The notes under the pieces: generated by a model
Told to the model about the DNA's origin: nothing
Databases searched by the model: none
What the model saw: only the letters and a program-made list of their open reading frames with translations
Made by a program: the position numbers and the translations under genes
Assembly: GCA_049965515.1 (NCBI GenBank)
Contig: JBMFWG010000038.1
Span: 1 to 17,054 of the forward strand
DNA length: 17,054 nt
Direction: 5' to 3'
Source: UBA4572 sp049965515
Lineage (GTDB): Bacteria; Nitrospirota; Leptospirillia; Leptospirillales; Leptospirillaceae
Shown: positions 1 to 7,349 of the stretch, piece after piece
Layout of the letters: each line of letters starts with the position of its first letter
Numbering within the stretch: the stretch's first letter is position 1

Positions 1-6
1 GGGAAT

Positions 7-44
7 CCGTCTTCTTCTGGGAGGAAATCTCCAGAAGAAGACGG
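7..44. repeat. Perfect 14-bp inverted repeat (hairpin) upstream of the phosphoesterase gene
   Basis: Bases 7-20 and 31-44 are exact reverse complements, leaving a 10-base loop (21-30) that contains GAGGAAA. No T-run follows on either strand, so it is not a standard intrinsic terminator. It could be a structured RNA leader, a processing site, or the 3' end of something lying left of the window. Further short pairings follow downstream (43-47 with 112-116; 85-90 with 101-106; alternatively 82-86 with 90-94), so the whole stretch 1-120 may be a folded RNA. The pairing is seen directly; the role is unknown. Confidence 0.6.
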
Positions 45-210
45 TCCGGCGGTGCGGGATCGGAAAACAGAAACAACGAGGGCAGGAGGCCTGCGTCAAA
101 GCCTCCGGAGAGGACCATAAGACGCGAAGACCCAAACGCCTTTGCGCATCCTCGGCGAAAGAGGAATATCCGCTCGTGAGAGCAGAAACCCCCACGACAG
201 CGTCAGCTTA

Positions 211-1440
211 ATGGTGGGAAAGTTCATTGACCCTCGCCGCCGATTTATTCGCATTCTTTGGGGAGCTTTGGTCCTTTATGAGCTCTTGAATGTTTTTTTC
301 ATTCTCCTTCTTCGACATCTTCCCCCTTCTCCCGAAGGAAGGGCCTTCGAACTTTTCTCCCTCCTCTCCCTTCTCCTCCCTCTTTGGCAGATTCTCTCCT
401 TTCGCGATCTTCTTCCTCGCATCCGCCTTTTTTCCCAGACATTTTTTCTCTGGTATTTTGCCCTGGGAACCTTTTGGCTCGGCGCGGGACTTGGCGCGAT
501 CTTTCGTTTTGTCGAAGGAATCCTTCCCGGGGAATCAGAAGGGAAGGCGGAGATGTCCTATTCCTGGGAGGCCCTGAAGGGAGGCGCACTTCTGACCCTT
601 GTCTTTTTGGGGCTGGCCGTGGCAGCCCGCTTTCTTCCTCCCCGCCTGATCCGGATCGATCTGTCCTTCGAGGGGATGGATCCTCGCCTTGAGGGAACAA
701 CAATTCTCCATCTTTCCGATCTTCACGTCGGGGCGTGGCAGGGGGAGGGGCGACTCCGGACCATTGCGGACTCCGTGAGAACAATCTCTCCGGACATTCT
801 GGCAGTGACGGGAGATGTGATCGACCATCGGGAGGACGAGGCTCAAATATTTGAGCGAATATTTTCCTCTCTCTCGGGGAAACTCGGGACCGTTGCCGTT
901 TTGGGAAACCACGAATACTGGATCCTGGGAAAAGAGGCGTGGGCCATCATGCGCCGCCATGGCCTCCCTGTTCTGAAAAATGAAAGCCTTCTCCTGGAGA
1001 AGGAAAATGGGGGAAAGATCCGGGTTGTGGGAGTCGACGACCCGGCTGGGGGCGAATATGCTCCGGATTGTGGCCCCGATCTGGAGAAGGCGTTGTCCGG
1101 GATGCGTCCGGGGGAGTTCGTCCTGGGACTGGTTCACCAGCCGACCTTGTGGGAAGGGGCCCTTTGCCGCGCTGCCCACTTGACCTTGGCAGGCCACACC
1201 CATGGCGGTCAGATCGGCGGCCATCCTCCCCTGCCCAGTCTTGCCTCCCTTTTTTTTCGCCATCCGGTGGGACTCTTTTCCGCAACGGATCCTCAATGTC
1301 CGGGTCACCGCCTCCACGTCAGTGCGGGGCTTGGATACTTCGGAATTCCCGTCAGGATCGGGATGCTTCCGGAAATGACCCTCGTGACGCTCCATCATTT
1401 TGTCGCCGAAAAGTCGGGAGAGAAACGCCCCAATAATTGA
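211..1440 (+). CDS. Membrane-anchored metallophosphoesterase (YkuE/YaeI-like calcineurin-type)
   Basis: This is a 409-residue protein with four likely N-terminal membrane helices (roughly residues 12-34, 47-65, 73-98 and 123-142), followed by a cytosolic or periplasmic calcineurin-type phosphoesterase domain. All dinuclear-metal motifs are present in order: DLHVG (D170, H172), GDVID (D202), GNHE (N233, H234), VHQP (H309) and GHTHGG (H329, H331). Family members hydrolyse phosphodiesters or phosphomonoesters using two divalent metals; the membrane form resembles YkuE/YaeI proteins, some of which act on lipid A precursors, but the substrate here cannot be read from sequence. The frame is open from base 121. 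A TTG at 142 is possible, but the ATG at 211 is preferred because it begins just before the first basic stretch and helix. No good Shine-Dalgarno precedes either, so the start is uncertain. The gene is monocistronic, ending in a terminator. Confidence 0.85.
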   Translation: MVGKFIDPRRRFIRILWGALVLYELLNVFFILLLRHLPPSPEGRAFELFSLLSLLLPLWQILSFRDLLPRIRLFSQTFFLWYFALGTFWLGAGLGAIFRFVEGILPGESEGKAEMSYSWEALKGGALLTLVFLGLAVAARFLPPRLIRIDLSFEGMDPRLEGTTILHLSDLHVGAWQGEGRLRTIADSVRTISPDILAVTGDVIDHREDEAQIFERIFSSLSGKLGTVAVLGNHEYWILGKEAWAIMRRHGLPVLKNESLLLEKENGGKIRVVGVDDPAGGEYAPDCGPDLEKALSGMRPGEFVLGLVHQPTLWEGALCRAAHLTLAGHTHGGQIGGHPPLPSLASLFFRHPVGLFSATDPQCPGHRLHVSAGLGYFGIPVRIGMLPEMTLVTLHHFVAEKSGEKRPNN

Positions 1441-1451
1441 GAGAAGAAATA

Positions 1452-1490
1452 TTCCCTCCTGAAAAACGGAGGGAAATTTTTTATTTTTTT
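1452..1490 (+). terminator. Intrinsic terminator after the phosphoesterase gene
   Basis: An 8-bp perfect stem (1452-1459 with 1468-1475) with an 8-base loop is followed by a run of T interrupted by one A up to base 1490. It begins 12 bases after the stop codon, so it ends the upstream transcript and insulates the oxidase gene. Confidence 0.9.
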
Positions 1491-1503
1491 AATAACCTTC
1501 AAT

Positions 1504-1590
1504 CCCTTACATCATTAAAAATTTTTTCTCCCAGCCCTTGCGAATCCAAAATGGCTTTTGTATACTGATTCGTGGGCTGAAATGTAAGGG
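1504..1590. repeat. Nested inverted repeats enclosing the ccoN promoter
   Basis: An outer 9-bp perfect pair (1504-1512 with 1582-1590) encloses inner pairs 1532-1537 with 1574-1579, 1541-1546 with 1567-1572, and 1547-1551 with 1556-1560. The inner set forms one imperfect dyad centred near 1554, with the -10 hexamer as an unpaired bulge on one arm. This could be a regulator-binding region or a small non-autonomous (MITE-like) insertion; no target duplication is visible at the ends. Confidence 0.6.
1538..1566 (+). promoter_or_regulatory. Sigma70-type promoter of the oxidase gene
   Basis: TTGCGA (1538-1543) and TATACT (1561-1566) match the -35 and -10 consensus at four and five of six positions, with an ideal 17-bp spacer. 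Transcription would start near 1573, giving a leader of about 80 bases. The leader ends in a strong ribosome binding site (AAGGAGG, 1641-1647) five bases from the ATG at 1652. Confidence 0.65.
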
Positions 1591-1651
1591 TCCGGGACGG
1601 GCCGTTACAGGTCGGCAGTTCCTTCTATCCGTGCCAATTTAAGGAGGGGGT

Positions 1652-3025
1652 ATGGCTTCCAACAAAGAAATTCCGAACGGTACCGCAGCAAAGACGGCGA
1701 TTATCTCTTCCGTCTTCTGGCTGGCGATGGGAACGACCCTTGGGTTCGTCACCTCGCTGAAACTTTCTTACCCTGATGTTCTCGCGGGAACACCCTACCT
1801 GAACTTCGGGCACATTCGGCCGGTCCACGTCCTGACGGTGATTTATGCCTGGATCTCGATGGCCTTCGCCGCCGCCATGTACTACATGACCCCCGTGCTC
1901 TGCGGAACAAAGCTCTGGAGCGAACGGCTCGGTGTCATGAACATCTGGCTCTGGAACTTGGGCATCATGGTCGCAGACGTTTCCCTCGACCTCGGTATGA
2001 GCTCCGGTCGTGAGTACTCTGACTTTGCCTGGCCGATCGACATCTATGTGATCGCCTTCATCCTCGTTCCCCTCGGTGTGAACGTGTGGATGACCGTCCT
2101 GACCCGTACCGTGAAGGGAATCTATCCGACCACCTGGATCATGATGGCCGGTCTTCTTTACCTCATCACGGTCTACTCCATGTCCCAGTCTGTGGAGGTG
2201 TTCCATGTGACCGGTCTCAACGAGGCCCTTCTCACGTGGTGGAATGCCCACAACCAGCTCGGTATCTGGATCACTCCGATTTCCATCGGTATCGCCATGT
2301 ACCTGATTCCGAAGCTCTCGGGTAACCCTCTTTACAGCCACAAGCTGGCGCATCTGACCTTCTGGGGTCTCTTCGCCTTCTACTCCACTCCCGGAGCGCA
2401 CCATATGATGGGTGCCCCTGTTCCAGAGTGGCTCAAGTCCTTTGCATCCGTCTCCGGCGTGCTTATTCTCGTGCCGGGAATGGCCTTCATCGCTAACGCC
2501 CTTCTCACCATGCAGGGCAAGTGGAAGCTCTTCGTCGAAGTTCCCGCTCTTCGCTGGGCGATCACCGGAACCCTGATGGGTATTCCCCTCTTCTTCCAGG
2601 GTGGATTCCAGCAGACCCGCGCGATCAACTGGTATATTCACGGGACCCACTGGATCGTGGCCCACGCCCATCTGGCTCTTCTGGGCTTCTCCTCTTTCGT
2701 GGAGATCGGTGCCATGTACTATGGTCTCGAGCGGCTTCTGAAGCGCAAATTCAACCCGACTCTTGAGCTCTATCACTACTGGCTCATGACCATCGGATTC
2801 ATCATCTTCTGGACCTCCCTGACGGCTGCTGGCCTTATCCAGGCTGCCGCTAAGGTCTACGAGATCCCCTACGTGGCGTCCATTCAGGCCTCCCACCCCT
2901 ACATGGTGGCCCGGTCCTGGGGCGGTTTCATGATCATCACGGGACAGTGGATCTTCCTTTACAATCTTTACCGCACTGCCACGGCTCCGGCTCATAAGGC
3001 TATTCCTTACGAAGTCAAGGCCTAG
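1652..3025 (+). CDS. ccoN: Stand-alone cbb3-type cytochrome c oxidase catalytic subunit I (CcoN-like)
   Basis: This 457-residue, about 12-helix heme-copper oxidase subunit would reduce O2 at a heme b3-CuB site in the inner membrane. Visible ligands are H59 (in RPVH) and H340 for low-spin heme b, H200, H250 and H251 for CuB, H338 for heme b3, and Y244, six residues before the HH pair, as the helix-VII cross-linked tyrosine of C-type oxidases. Compared from memory with Pseudomonas stutzeri CcoN, residues 200-340 align without gaps at a constant offset of seven. The glutamate equivalent to E121/E122 (in REY) is kept, but the conserved FEG motif reads FQG (Q316). NorB-type reductase is unlikely because the tyrosine is present and NorB's HxxxE is absent. 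No ccoO, ccoP or ccoQ follows; the gene has its own promoter and terminator. Electron-donor partners must be encoded elsewhere, or the complex is atypical. Confidence 0.93.
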   Translation: MASNKEIPNGTAAKTAIISSVFWLAMGTTLGFVTSLKLSYPDVLAGTPYLNFGHIRPVHVLTVIYAWISMAFAAAMYYMTPVLCGTKLWSERLGVMNIWLWNLGIMVADVSLDLGMSSGREYSDFAWPIDIYVIAFILVPLGVNVWMTVLTRTVKGIYPTTWIMMAGLLYLITVYSMSQSVEVFHVTGLNEALLTWWNAHNQLGIWITPISIGIAMYLIPKLSGNPLYSHKLAHLTFWGLFAFYSTPGAHHMMGAPVPEWLKSFASVSGVLILVPGMAFIANALLTMQGKWKLFVEVPALRWAITGTLMGIPLFFQGGFQQTRAINWYIHGTHWIVAHAHLALLGFSSFVEIGAMYYGLERLLKRKFNPTLELYHYWLMTIGFIIFWTSLTAAGLIQAAAKVYEIPYVASIQASHPYMVARSWGGFMIITGQWIFLYNLYRTATAPAHKAIPYEVKA

Positions 3026-3056
3026 TCGGACCTTTCAGGCTTTTCGGTTTTAAAAC

Positions 3057-3089
3057 GGGGGGTGGCTCTTTGCTGCCCCCCTTTTTTTT
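3057..3089 (+). terminator. Strong intrinsic terminator after ccoN
   Basis: Six G at 3057-3062 pair with six C at 3076-3081; two G-U and two G-C pairs extend the stem to 10 bp around a 5-base loop. Eight T follow (3082-3089). It starts 31 bases after the ccoN stop and suggests that ccoN is mostly a single-gene transcript, with the AAA+/VWA pair transcribed separately or by read-through. Confidence 0.93.
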
Positions 3090-3100
3090 ACCTCCGTTAA

Positions 3101-3132
3101 TCTTTTTAATCTTTCCCTCCTGATTAAGAAGA
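3101..3132 (+). promoter_or_regulatory. Hairpin / inverted repeat in the leader of the AAA+ gene
   Basis: Bases 3101-3111 pair with 3122-3132 over 11 bp with a single U-G pair, around a 10-base pyrimidine loop. The left arm overlaps a tandem repeat of TTAATCTTT (3097-3105 and 3106-3114). There is no T-run, so it is not a terminator. It may be an operator or an mRNA structure; no convincing -35/-10 pair was found in 3090-3160. Confidence 0.4.
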
Positions 3133-3160
3133 CTTCGGCCATGAAAGGGGAATCGTTTTA

Positions 3161-4507
3161 ATGGGCAGTAATGCGGGATTCGGTGCCGTCGTCAGCTATG
3201 TTGTTATCCTGGGCCTTCTTATACTGGGGAGTCGTTCCTTTTCCCCGACATTTCGAAGAATCAGCTATGGCATCTTCGTTTTTATTACTCTCTCGATCTT
3301 TCTCCTGATTCTCGGAGCCAATTTTCACTATTTCTCCTCTTCTCTTGCGGTCCTTGTCATGACATGGGGGATGGCCGTCATTGCCATCTTCCTCTTTATC
3401 GTCTATCTCTATTTTCGGAAAAAGAAGGCCCTTCCTCCTTCCTCTGAGTTTTTTGGTGTCAGGAAGAAGCCGGTCTCCGATTCCGAAAAAGGCGGTTCTT
3501 TCATGAAAAGTGTCGAATCAAAAGAGGCGGCTCTCGACCCACAGGAAGAGGCCCTCTCCCTTTTGCCGACTCCTGATCCCTTTTCTCTCCGGACGATTTT
3601 TGAAAAGGGTTTTTCTGTCCTTCTGTATGGTCCGACAGGCTCCGGAAAAACCTTTTCCATTGTCATCGAACATCTTCAGTCCCTAAAAAATGAAGGTCGT
3701 ATCGACCAGATCGTCATGATCCCCTGCTCCGACGGAATGGAGGACTACGATCTCTTGTCGAAGCCCATCCCCATCGGGCCCCAGGAAAAGATGAGGATGA
3801 TGATGACCCTCTCCCGGGAGTACTCCGATGTTCCCCTCTCTGTCATTGCTCAGACTCTTGGAGACTGGACGCGGGTTGAGGGTCCATTGAAGCGTGTCTT
3901 TCGGCTGGCCCATGAAGGAGAGCGGATTGCTGTGGTCTTCGACGAGCTCAACCGGGCTTCCCGGGCTGCCCGGAACCTCATTCTCAAGGCCATTGATCCC
4001 GTTCTTGAGCATTACGAGCTTCATGATTTCATCACCGGCGATGTCATCTCCGTTCCTCTCGATCGGATCCAGTTCTGTGCCACCAGCAATATCGGGGCCT
4101 CTTATTCCCAGACCCACGACCTTGACGAGTCCCTTCTCGATCGTTTCCAGTCCATCGTTTTCGTTGACTACAATACGGAGCTTGAACGGGAAATTTTCAA
4201 AAAGCAGGGCCTTCCCCCCCCTATTGCCCAGAGCATCATGAACGTTGCCGCCACATTGAGGGAAGCCTACAAGCAGGGACATCTTTCGGCCCCGCTCTCC
4301 ACCCGCCATATCAAGAACTGGGGCCAGTCGATCCTCGACGGGGCGGATCCGATTTCCGCCGCCCGCGGGCTCTGGCTCAATCGCCTGATTTCTCACGACC
4401 AGCATGGATATCCCGATGAAGAGCAACTCGAGGCGATCGAGCAGGTCCTCGAAGGGGCTTTCCGTCCCCCGGTCTCTCCCCGCGAAAGTCCCCGAAAGGA
4501 GGCCTAG
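3161..4507 (+). CDS. MoxR/NorQ/CbbQ-type AAA+ ATPase with fused N-terminal three-helix membrane anchor
   Basis: This 448-residue protein begins with three predicted membrane helices (about 8-27, 33-53 and 59-86), a Lys-rich stop-transfer (KKK, 88-90) and a charged linker. A MoxR-family AAA+ domain follows: Walker A GPTGSGKT (157-164), Walker B with FDE (260-262), sensor-1 asparagine in FCATSN (305-310), and an LLDRF arginine-finger-like motif (325-329). Relatives NorQ and CbbQ are soluble, about 270-residue ring ATPases that work with a VWA partner to activate metal enzymes such as NO reductase or Rubisco. The ATG at 3161 is preceded by AAAGGGG at a suitable distance. An internal ATG at 3503 (residue 115), preceded by AAAGGCGG, could give a soluble form. 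The last bases carry AAGGAGG, the ribosome binding site of the next gene, which starts immediately after the stop. The family call is firm; the target is inferred from position to be the neighbouring oxidase subunit. Confidence 0.88.
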   Translation: MGSNAGFGAVVSYVVILGLLILGSRSFSPTFRRISYGIFVFITLSIFLLILGANFHYFSSSLAVLVMTWGMAVIAIFLFIVYLYFRKKKALPPSSEFFGVRKKPVSDSEKGGSFMKSVESKEAALDPQEEALSLLPTPDPFSLRTIFEKGFSVLLYGPTGSGKTFSIVIEHLQSLKNEGRIDQIVMIPCSDGMEDYDLLSKPIPIGPQEKMRMMMTLSREYSDVPLSVIAQTLGDWTRVEGPLKRVFRLAHEGERIAVVFDELNRASRAARNLILKAIDPVLEHYELHDFITGDVISVPLDRIQFCATSNIGASYSQTHDLDESLLDRFQSIVFVDYNTELEREIFKKQGLPPPIAQSIMNVAATLREAYKQGHLSAPLSTRHIKNWGQSILDGADPISAARGLWLNRLISHDQHGYPDEEQLEAIEQVLEGAFRPPVSPRESPRKEA

Positions 4508-6208
4508 GTGGCCTCCCGCACGTCCGACATCAGAGGTCTTGAGAGACGGCTCTCCATCCTTTCGTCTCGTTTTTCGGGGGGCATTCCGGTGCGTGTCTCC
4601 CTGCGTCCTGAAACCGACCGTCCCCAGTGGAATGCATCGACCCGGACACTTTCCCTGGGGATCCGTTCTCTGGCCAGACATCCGGAGGTTCCGGCCCTTC
4701 TCGAACTTCTCTCCATGCATGAACTGGGGAAGATCCGTTTTGGTCTTCGCCCCGAAGGAGAGGATGTCGCCTTGCTCTCTCTTCCTCCCGGCCTGGTGAC
4801 TCTCTTTGAAGACTTCCGGTCCGACCGGGCTCAGATGCAACGTCTTGGCCTTCCGCCGGAGACATTTGCCCCTCTCTACGAGGCCCTCTATTCAGTCCGG
4901 GTCAGGAGAAAACGTCTGGCGATCAACACCTTCCGCCAGAGTTTCGATCCCTTTGTCCTGGGGGAAATCCTGCTGGCCAAGGCTCTCGGAGGGGCGATTC
5001 TCCTTCCGCATGAGCGCCATCCTCTTCTGGTCCGCTCGGGGATCTTCTTGAGCCGATATCGGCTCTTTGGGCGTTATCGGGAGTTTCTGGGAGACTTTCG
5101 CGAGTCTCTGGACCGAGCCGCAGAAGCGGGAAGCCGCGAGGCCAGTCTTGATCAGATCTGGGAGTTTTATGCCAAGTGGCGGAAGGTCTTTGATCGTTCA
5201 GCCCAGGGAGGTCGAGGGGCAGAAGGTGTGTCGGCCCGGAGTCCCGACGCAGGGGGAGCCGGCGGGGGAAGCGGATCGGGCTCCGGCGGAGGAGGGGCCT
5301 TTGGCCGTGCGTCGGGGCAGAAAGAGAAGGAGATGGAGGGTCCTCCTCCGGACTGGGACTATCGGGCTCCTGACACCACGCATGGATATGGAGCCGAAGG
5401 AGGGCGAGGTGGCCAGACCTCCCGGACAGGCAAGGGGCTGGGGGCGACCCAGGAGGCGCCCAGCCTTTTACGGATGGTCGGGGAAATCCCCCTGTTTGTT
5501 CCTCCGTCGCATCGGCAGCAAGTCTGGCCATGGGACTTGGCGATGATCCGCTCCGAAACCCGAAGCCTGGCCCGTTTTCTCAAGGTTGGATTCGAGGAGG
5601 CTCCCTTGGCCGGGATGACGGGACGGCTGATTTCCCAGAAGCTCTTTGCCCCCACGCTCAAGGTGATGAACCGTCCGTCGCCCTTCCGGGAAGGAGCCAC
5701 AGAGCTTCGCATCCTCGCCATTGTGGACTTCTCCTTCTCCATGGACGGGTGGCCTCATTATTATGCCTCCCATCTCGCCCAGGTCATCGCCCTGTCGAAG
5801 GTGGCCTCGACCTTCGATGTGGTGGCATGTTCAAGCCGTTTCCAGTTCAGGATGGCTCCCGACGAGCTCAACCTTCTCCAACCGGACGAAATGGAGGGGT
5901 TTCAGAACCTCCTGCCCATGATCGAACGGACGGGACATCAATACGATGCCGCCATCGTCCTGACCGACTGCCAGATCAGCGACCGGAGTGCCGAGGCCCT
6001 GGCCGAACTCCGGAAAAGGGTTCTCACCATCGGCTGCTATGTCGTTCCCGACAGCGTGGAAAACGTTCGGGGCCGTCCCATCGAACGGGTTGTCGAAGAT
6101 GGCCGGCAGATGTTTCCCTCCACCTTCCTCTATGCCACCACCTTCCATGGTCTGGGACGGAAGCTGGCCTTGAATCTCAACCGCATGCGCGTCCGCTCTT
6201 TCTCCTAG
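4508..6208 (+). CDS. VWA-domain protein, NorD/CbbO/CoxE-like partner of the AAA+ ATPase
   Basis: This 566-residue soluble protein carries a C-terminal von Willebrand factor A domain (about 400-566) with the MIDAS motif DFSFS (D407, S409, S411) and a later TD pair (T486, D487). The N-terminal 230 residues are helical and charged, as in NorD/CbbO proteins. A Gly/Ser-rich low-complexity linker (about residues 233-275) joins the two parts. In NorQ-NorD and CbbQ-CbbO pairs the VWA protein connects the ATPase ring to the target enzyme through its metal site. The GTG start at 4508 directly follows the TAG of the ATPase gene (4505-4507), with AAGGAGG at 4496-4502, so translation is coupled and the two products probably form one complex. 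The family-level call is good; the specific substrate is inference. Confidence 0.85.
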   Translation: MASRTSDIRGLERRLSILSSRFSGGIPVRVSLRPETDRPQWNASTRTLSLGIRSLARHPEVPALLELLSMHELGKIRFGLRPEGEDVALLSLPPGLVTLFEDFRSDRAQMQRLGLPPETFAPLYEALYSVRVRRKRLAINTFRQSFDPFVLGEILLAKALGGAILLPHERHPLLVRSGIFLSRYRLFGRYREFLGDFRESLDRAAEAGSREASLDQIWEFYAKWRKVFDRSAQGGRGAEGVSARSPDAGGAGGGSGSGSGGGGAFGRASGQKEKEMEGPPPDWDYRAPDTTHGYGAEGGRGGQTSRTGKGLGATQEAPSLLRMVGEIPLFVPPSHRQQVWPWDLAMIRSETRSLARFLKVGFEEAPLAGMTGRLISQKLFAPTLKVMNRPSPFREGATELRILAIVDFSFSMDGWPHYYASHLAQVIALSKVASTFDVVACSSRFQFRMAPDELNLLQPDEMEGFQNLLPMIERTGHQYDAAIVLTDCQISDRSAEALAELRKRVLTIGCYVVPDSVENVRGRPIERVVEDGRQMFPSTFLYATTFHGLGRKLALNLNRMRVRSFS

Positions 6209-6260
6209 ACGAAGTCCTTCAGCTCCTTTCTGGTCGTCTTCTTTGTGGATCTGTTCGCCT

Positions 6261-7349
6261 TCAGGATCCGCCCCCGGCGGGGAGGACGGGGATCGTCGGC
6301 GCCTCGCCACCCGCTGGCGGCAGGGGCGCGTTCCTCAGGAGGGTGTCGATCTGGTAGAGGAGACGGTTGCCCCCGATCCGGTAGGTCAGCGTCTGTGTCT
6401 GCATTCCGTTGACTGAAAGCACGGCCCGGATCGCGACCTTGGTCTCCCCTGAGATCCCCACTGCGCTCACGGAGAAGATCTGGCTGGTCAGGGTGACATC
6501 CCCCGAGATATTGGCAAAGATCGAGGGGCCCACCGTCTGCTGGAACTGGGCCATTGTGAGGAAGGGTCTCCGGGCCACAATCTCTTCGGCTATCGCCGGG
6601 GTGATGCCGGGGTCGAGGGCCGCGAGCACAATGGGGCTGGCCGTATTGACGTTGACCTGACCGGGAGTATAGACGGTCAGGTAAGGTTCAAGGGCCTGAT
6701 AGGCCGATTCGGTCATGCCGGCGATCTGGTGGAGCTCCGAGAGCACATCCATGGGCCCTCCCCGGTTGCGGTAGGGCGGGACGAACCCTCCGTAGGGCCC
6801 GGGAGGTCCGGTCATGTTGGGGGCTGGCGTGACCCACTGGGAGATGGCAGGAAGGACGGCCGGGTCGGCTCCCACCGAGGTAAAGAGGCGGGTAAACTGA
6901 ATGAGGCGGTGGGGATCGATCGAGCCTCCGACGCCGGTGAGCATGTTGATGTTGAGCTTGCTGGCCTCGTCGGTGACGAGGCCAGAGACAAATCCCGCGT
7001 TGGATACGGGATAGTTGATGATGGGGGTGGCCCAGGGCTGGGCAGTGGTGACGACGTTCATTCCCGTCTGGCTCGCCATCTGGAGGCTTTCGACGAGGGC
7101 GACCTTGGCGATGGAGATCGCCGCCCGGGCGATGTACAGGGCTGAAAGGCTGTGGGCATAGATCTCCGTCTGCCTGAGAAAGGCTCGGCTCGTCAGGACA
7201 AACCGGGTGATGACCCCTGTGAGGAGAAGGATCATGAAGAGGACGAGGATCAGGACCACCCCACGGTCCCGAGGGGCTCTTTCTCTCCCCGGCTTCCTCC
7301 CCTTTCGAAAAAGCGGGACGCGACTACGAGGGTTGAACGGCTTCCACAT
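6261..7349 (-). CDS. gspK: Type II secretion minor (tip) pseudopilin GspK
   Basis: This is a 362-residue GspK. A long basic leader ends at G30 (motif RDRG), after which a hydrophobic helix starts (VVLILVLFMILLL); the pseudopilin +5 glutamate is replaced by leucine, as is normal for GspK. DEASKLNIN and GQVNVNTAS are hallmark GspK segments, the second belonging to the helix-hairpin-helix-like (SAM-like) insert. GspK caps the pseudopilus, usually with GspI and GspJ. Its ATG lies inside the end of gspM (26-bp overlap), so it is translated from the same mRNA. It is the last gene of the operon; usually it sits before L and M. Its C-terminus is Pro/Gly-rich, and its stop lies 52 bp from the convergent VWA gene. 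Confidence 0.92.
   Translation of the reverse strand: MWKPFNPRSRVPLFRKGRKPGRERAPRDRGVVLILVLFMILLLTGVITRFVLTSRAFLRQTEIYAHSLSALYIARAAISIAKVALVESLQMASQTGMNVVTTAQPWATPIINYPVSNAGFVSGLVTDEASKLNINMLTGVGGSIDPHRLIQFTRLFTSVGADPAVLPAISQWVTPAPNMTGPPGPYGGFVPPYRNRGGPMDVLSELHQIAGMTESAYQALEPYLTVYTPGQVNVNTASPIVLAALDPGITPAIAEEIVARRPFLTMAQFQQTVGPSIFANISGDVTLTSQIFSVSAVGISGETKVAIRAVLSVNGMQTQTLTYRIGGNRLLYQIDTLLRNAPLPPAGGEAPTIPVLPAGGGS

Noticed and set aside
79..140. Resemblance to a c-di-GMP-I (GEMM) riboswitch (AGGGCA and CAAAGCCTCCGG segments)
   Set aside because: The invariant ACGCAAAGCC core is broken by an extra base, and the second-domain GGTAGGTAGC-type segment is missing.
1625..2995. 456-codon - strand frame opposite ccoN
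   Set aside because: The + strand protein has all oxidase ligands; the antisense frame is charged, His/Gly-rich and domainless.
1652..3025. Nitric oxide reductase NorB instead of an oxidase
   Set aside because: The helix-VII tyrosine and the CcoN spacing of ligands are present, and the NorB glutamate after the first metal-ligand histidine is absent, despite the NorQ/NorD-like neighbours.
6209..6260. A bidirectional terminator between the convergent VWA gene and gspK
   Set aside because: No stable stem with a T-run was found in these 52 bases.
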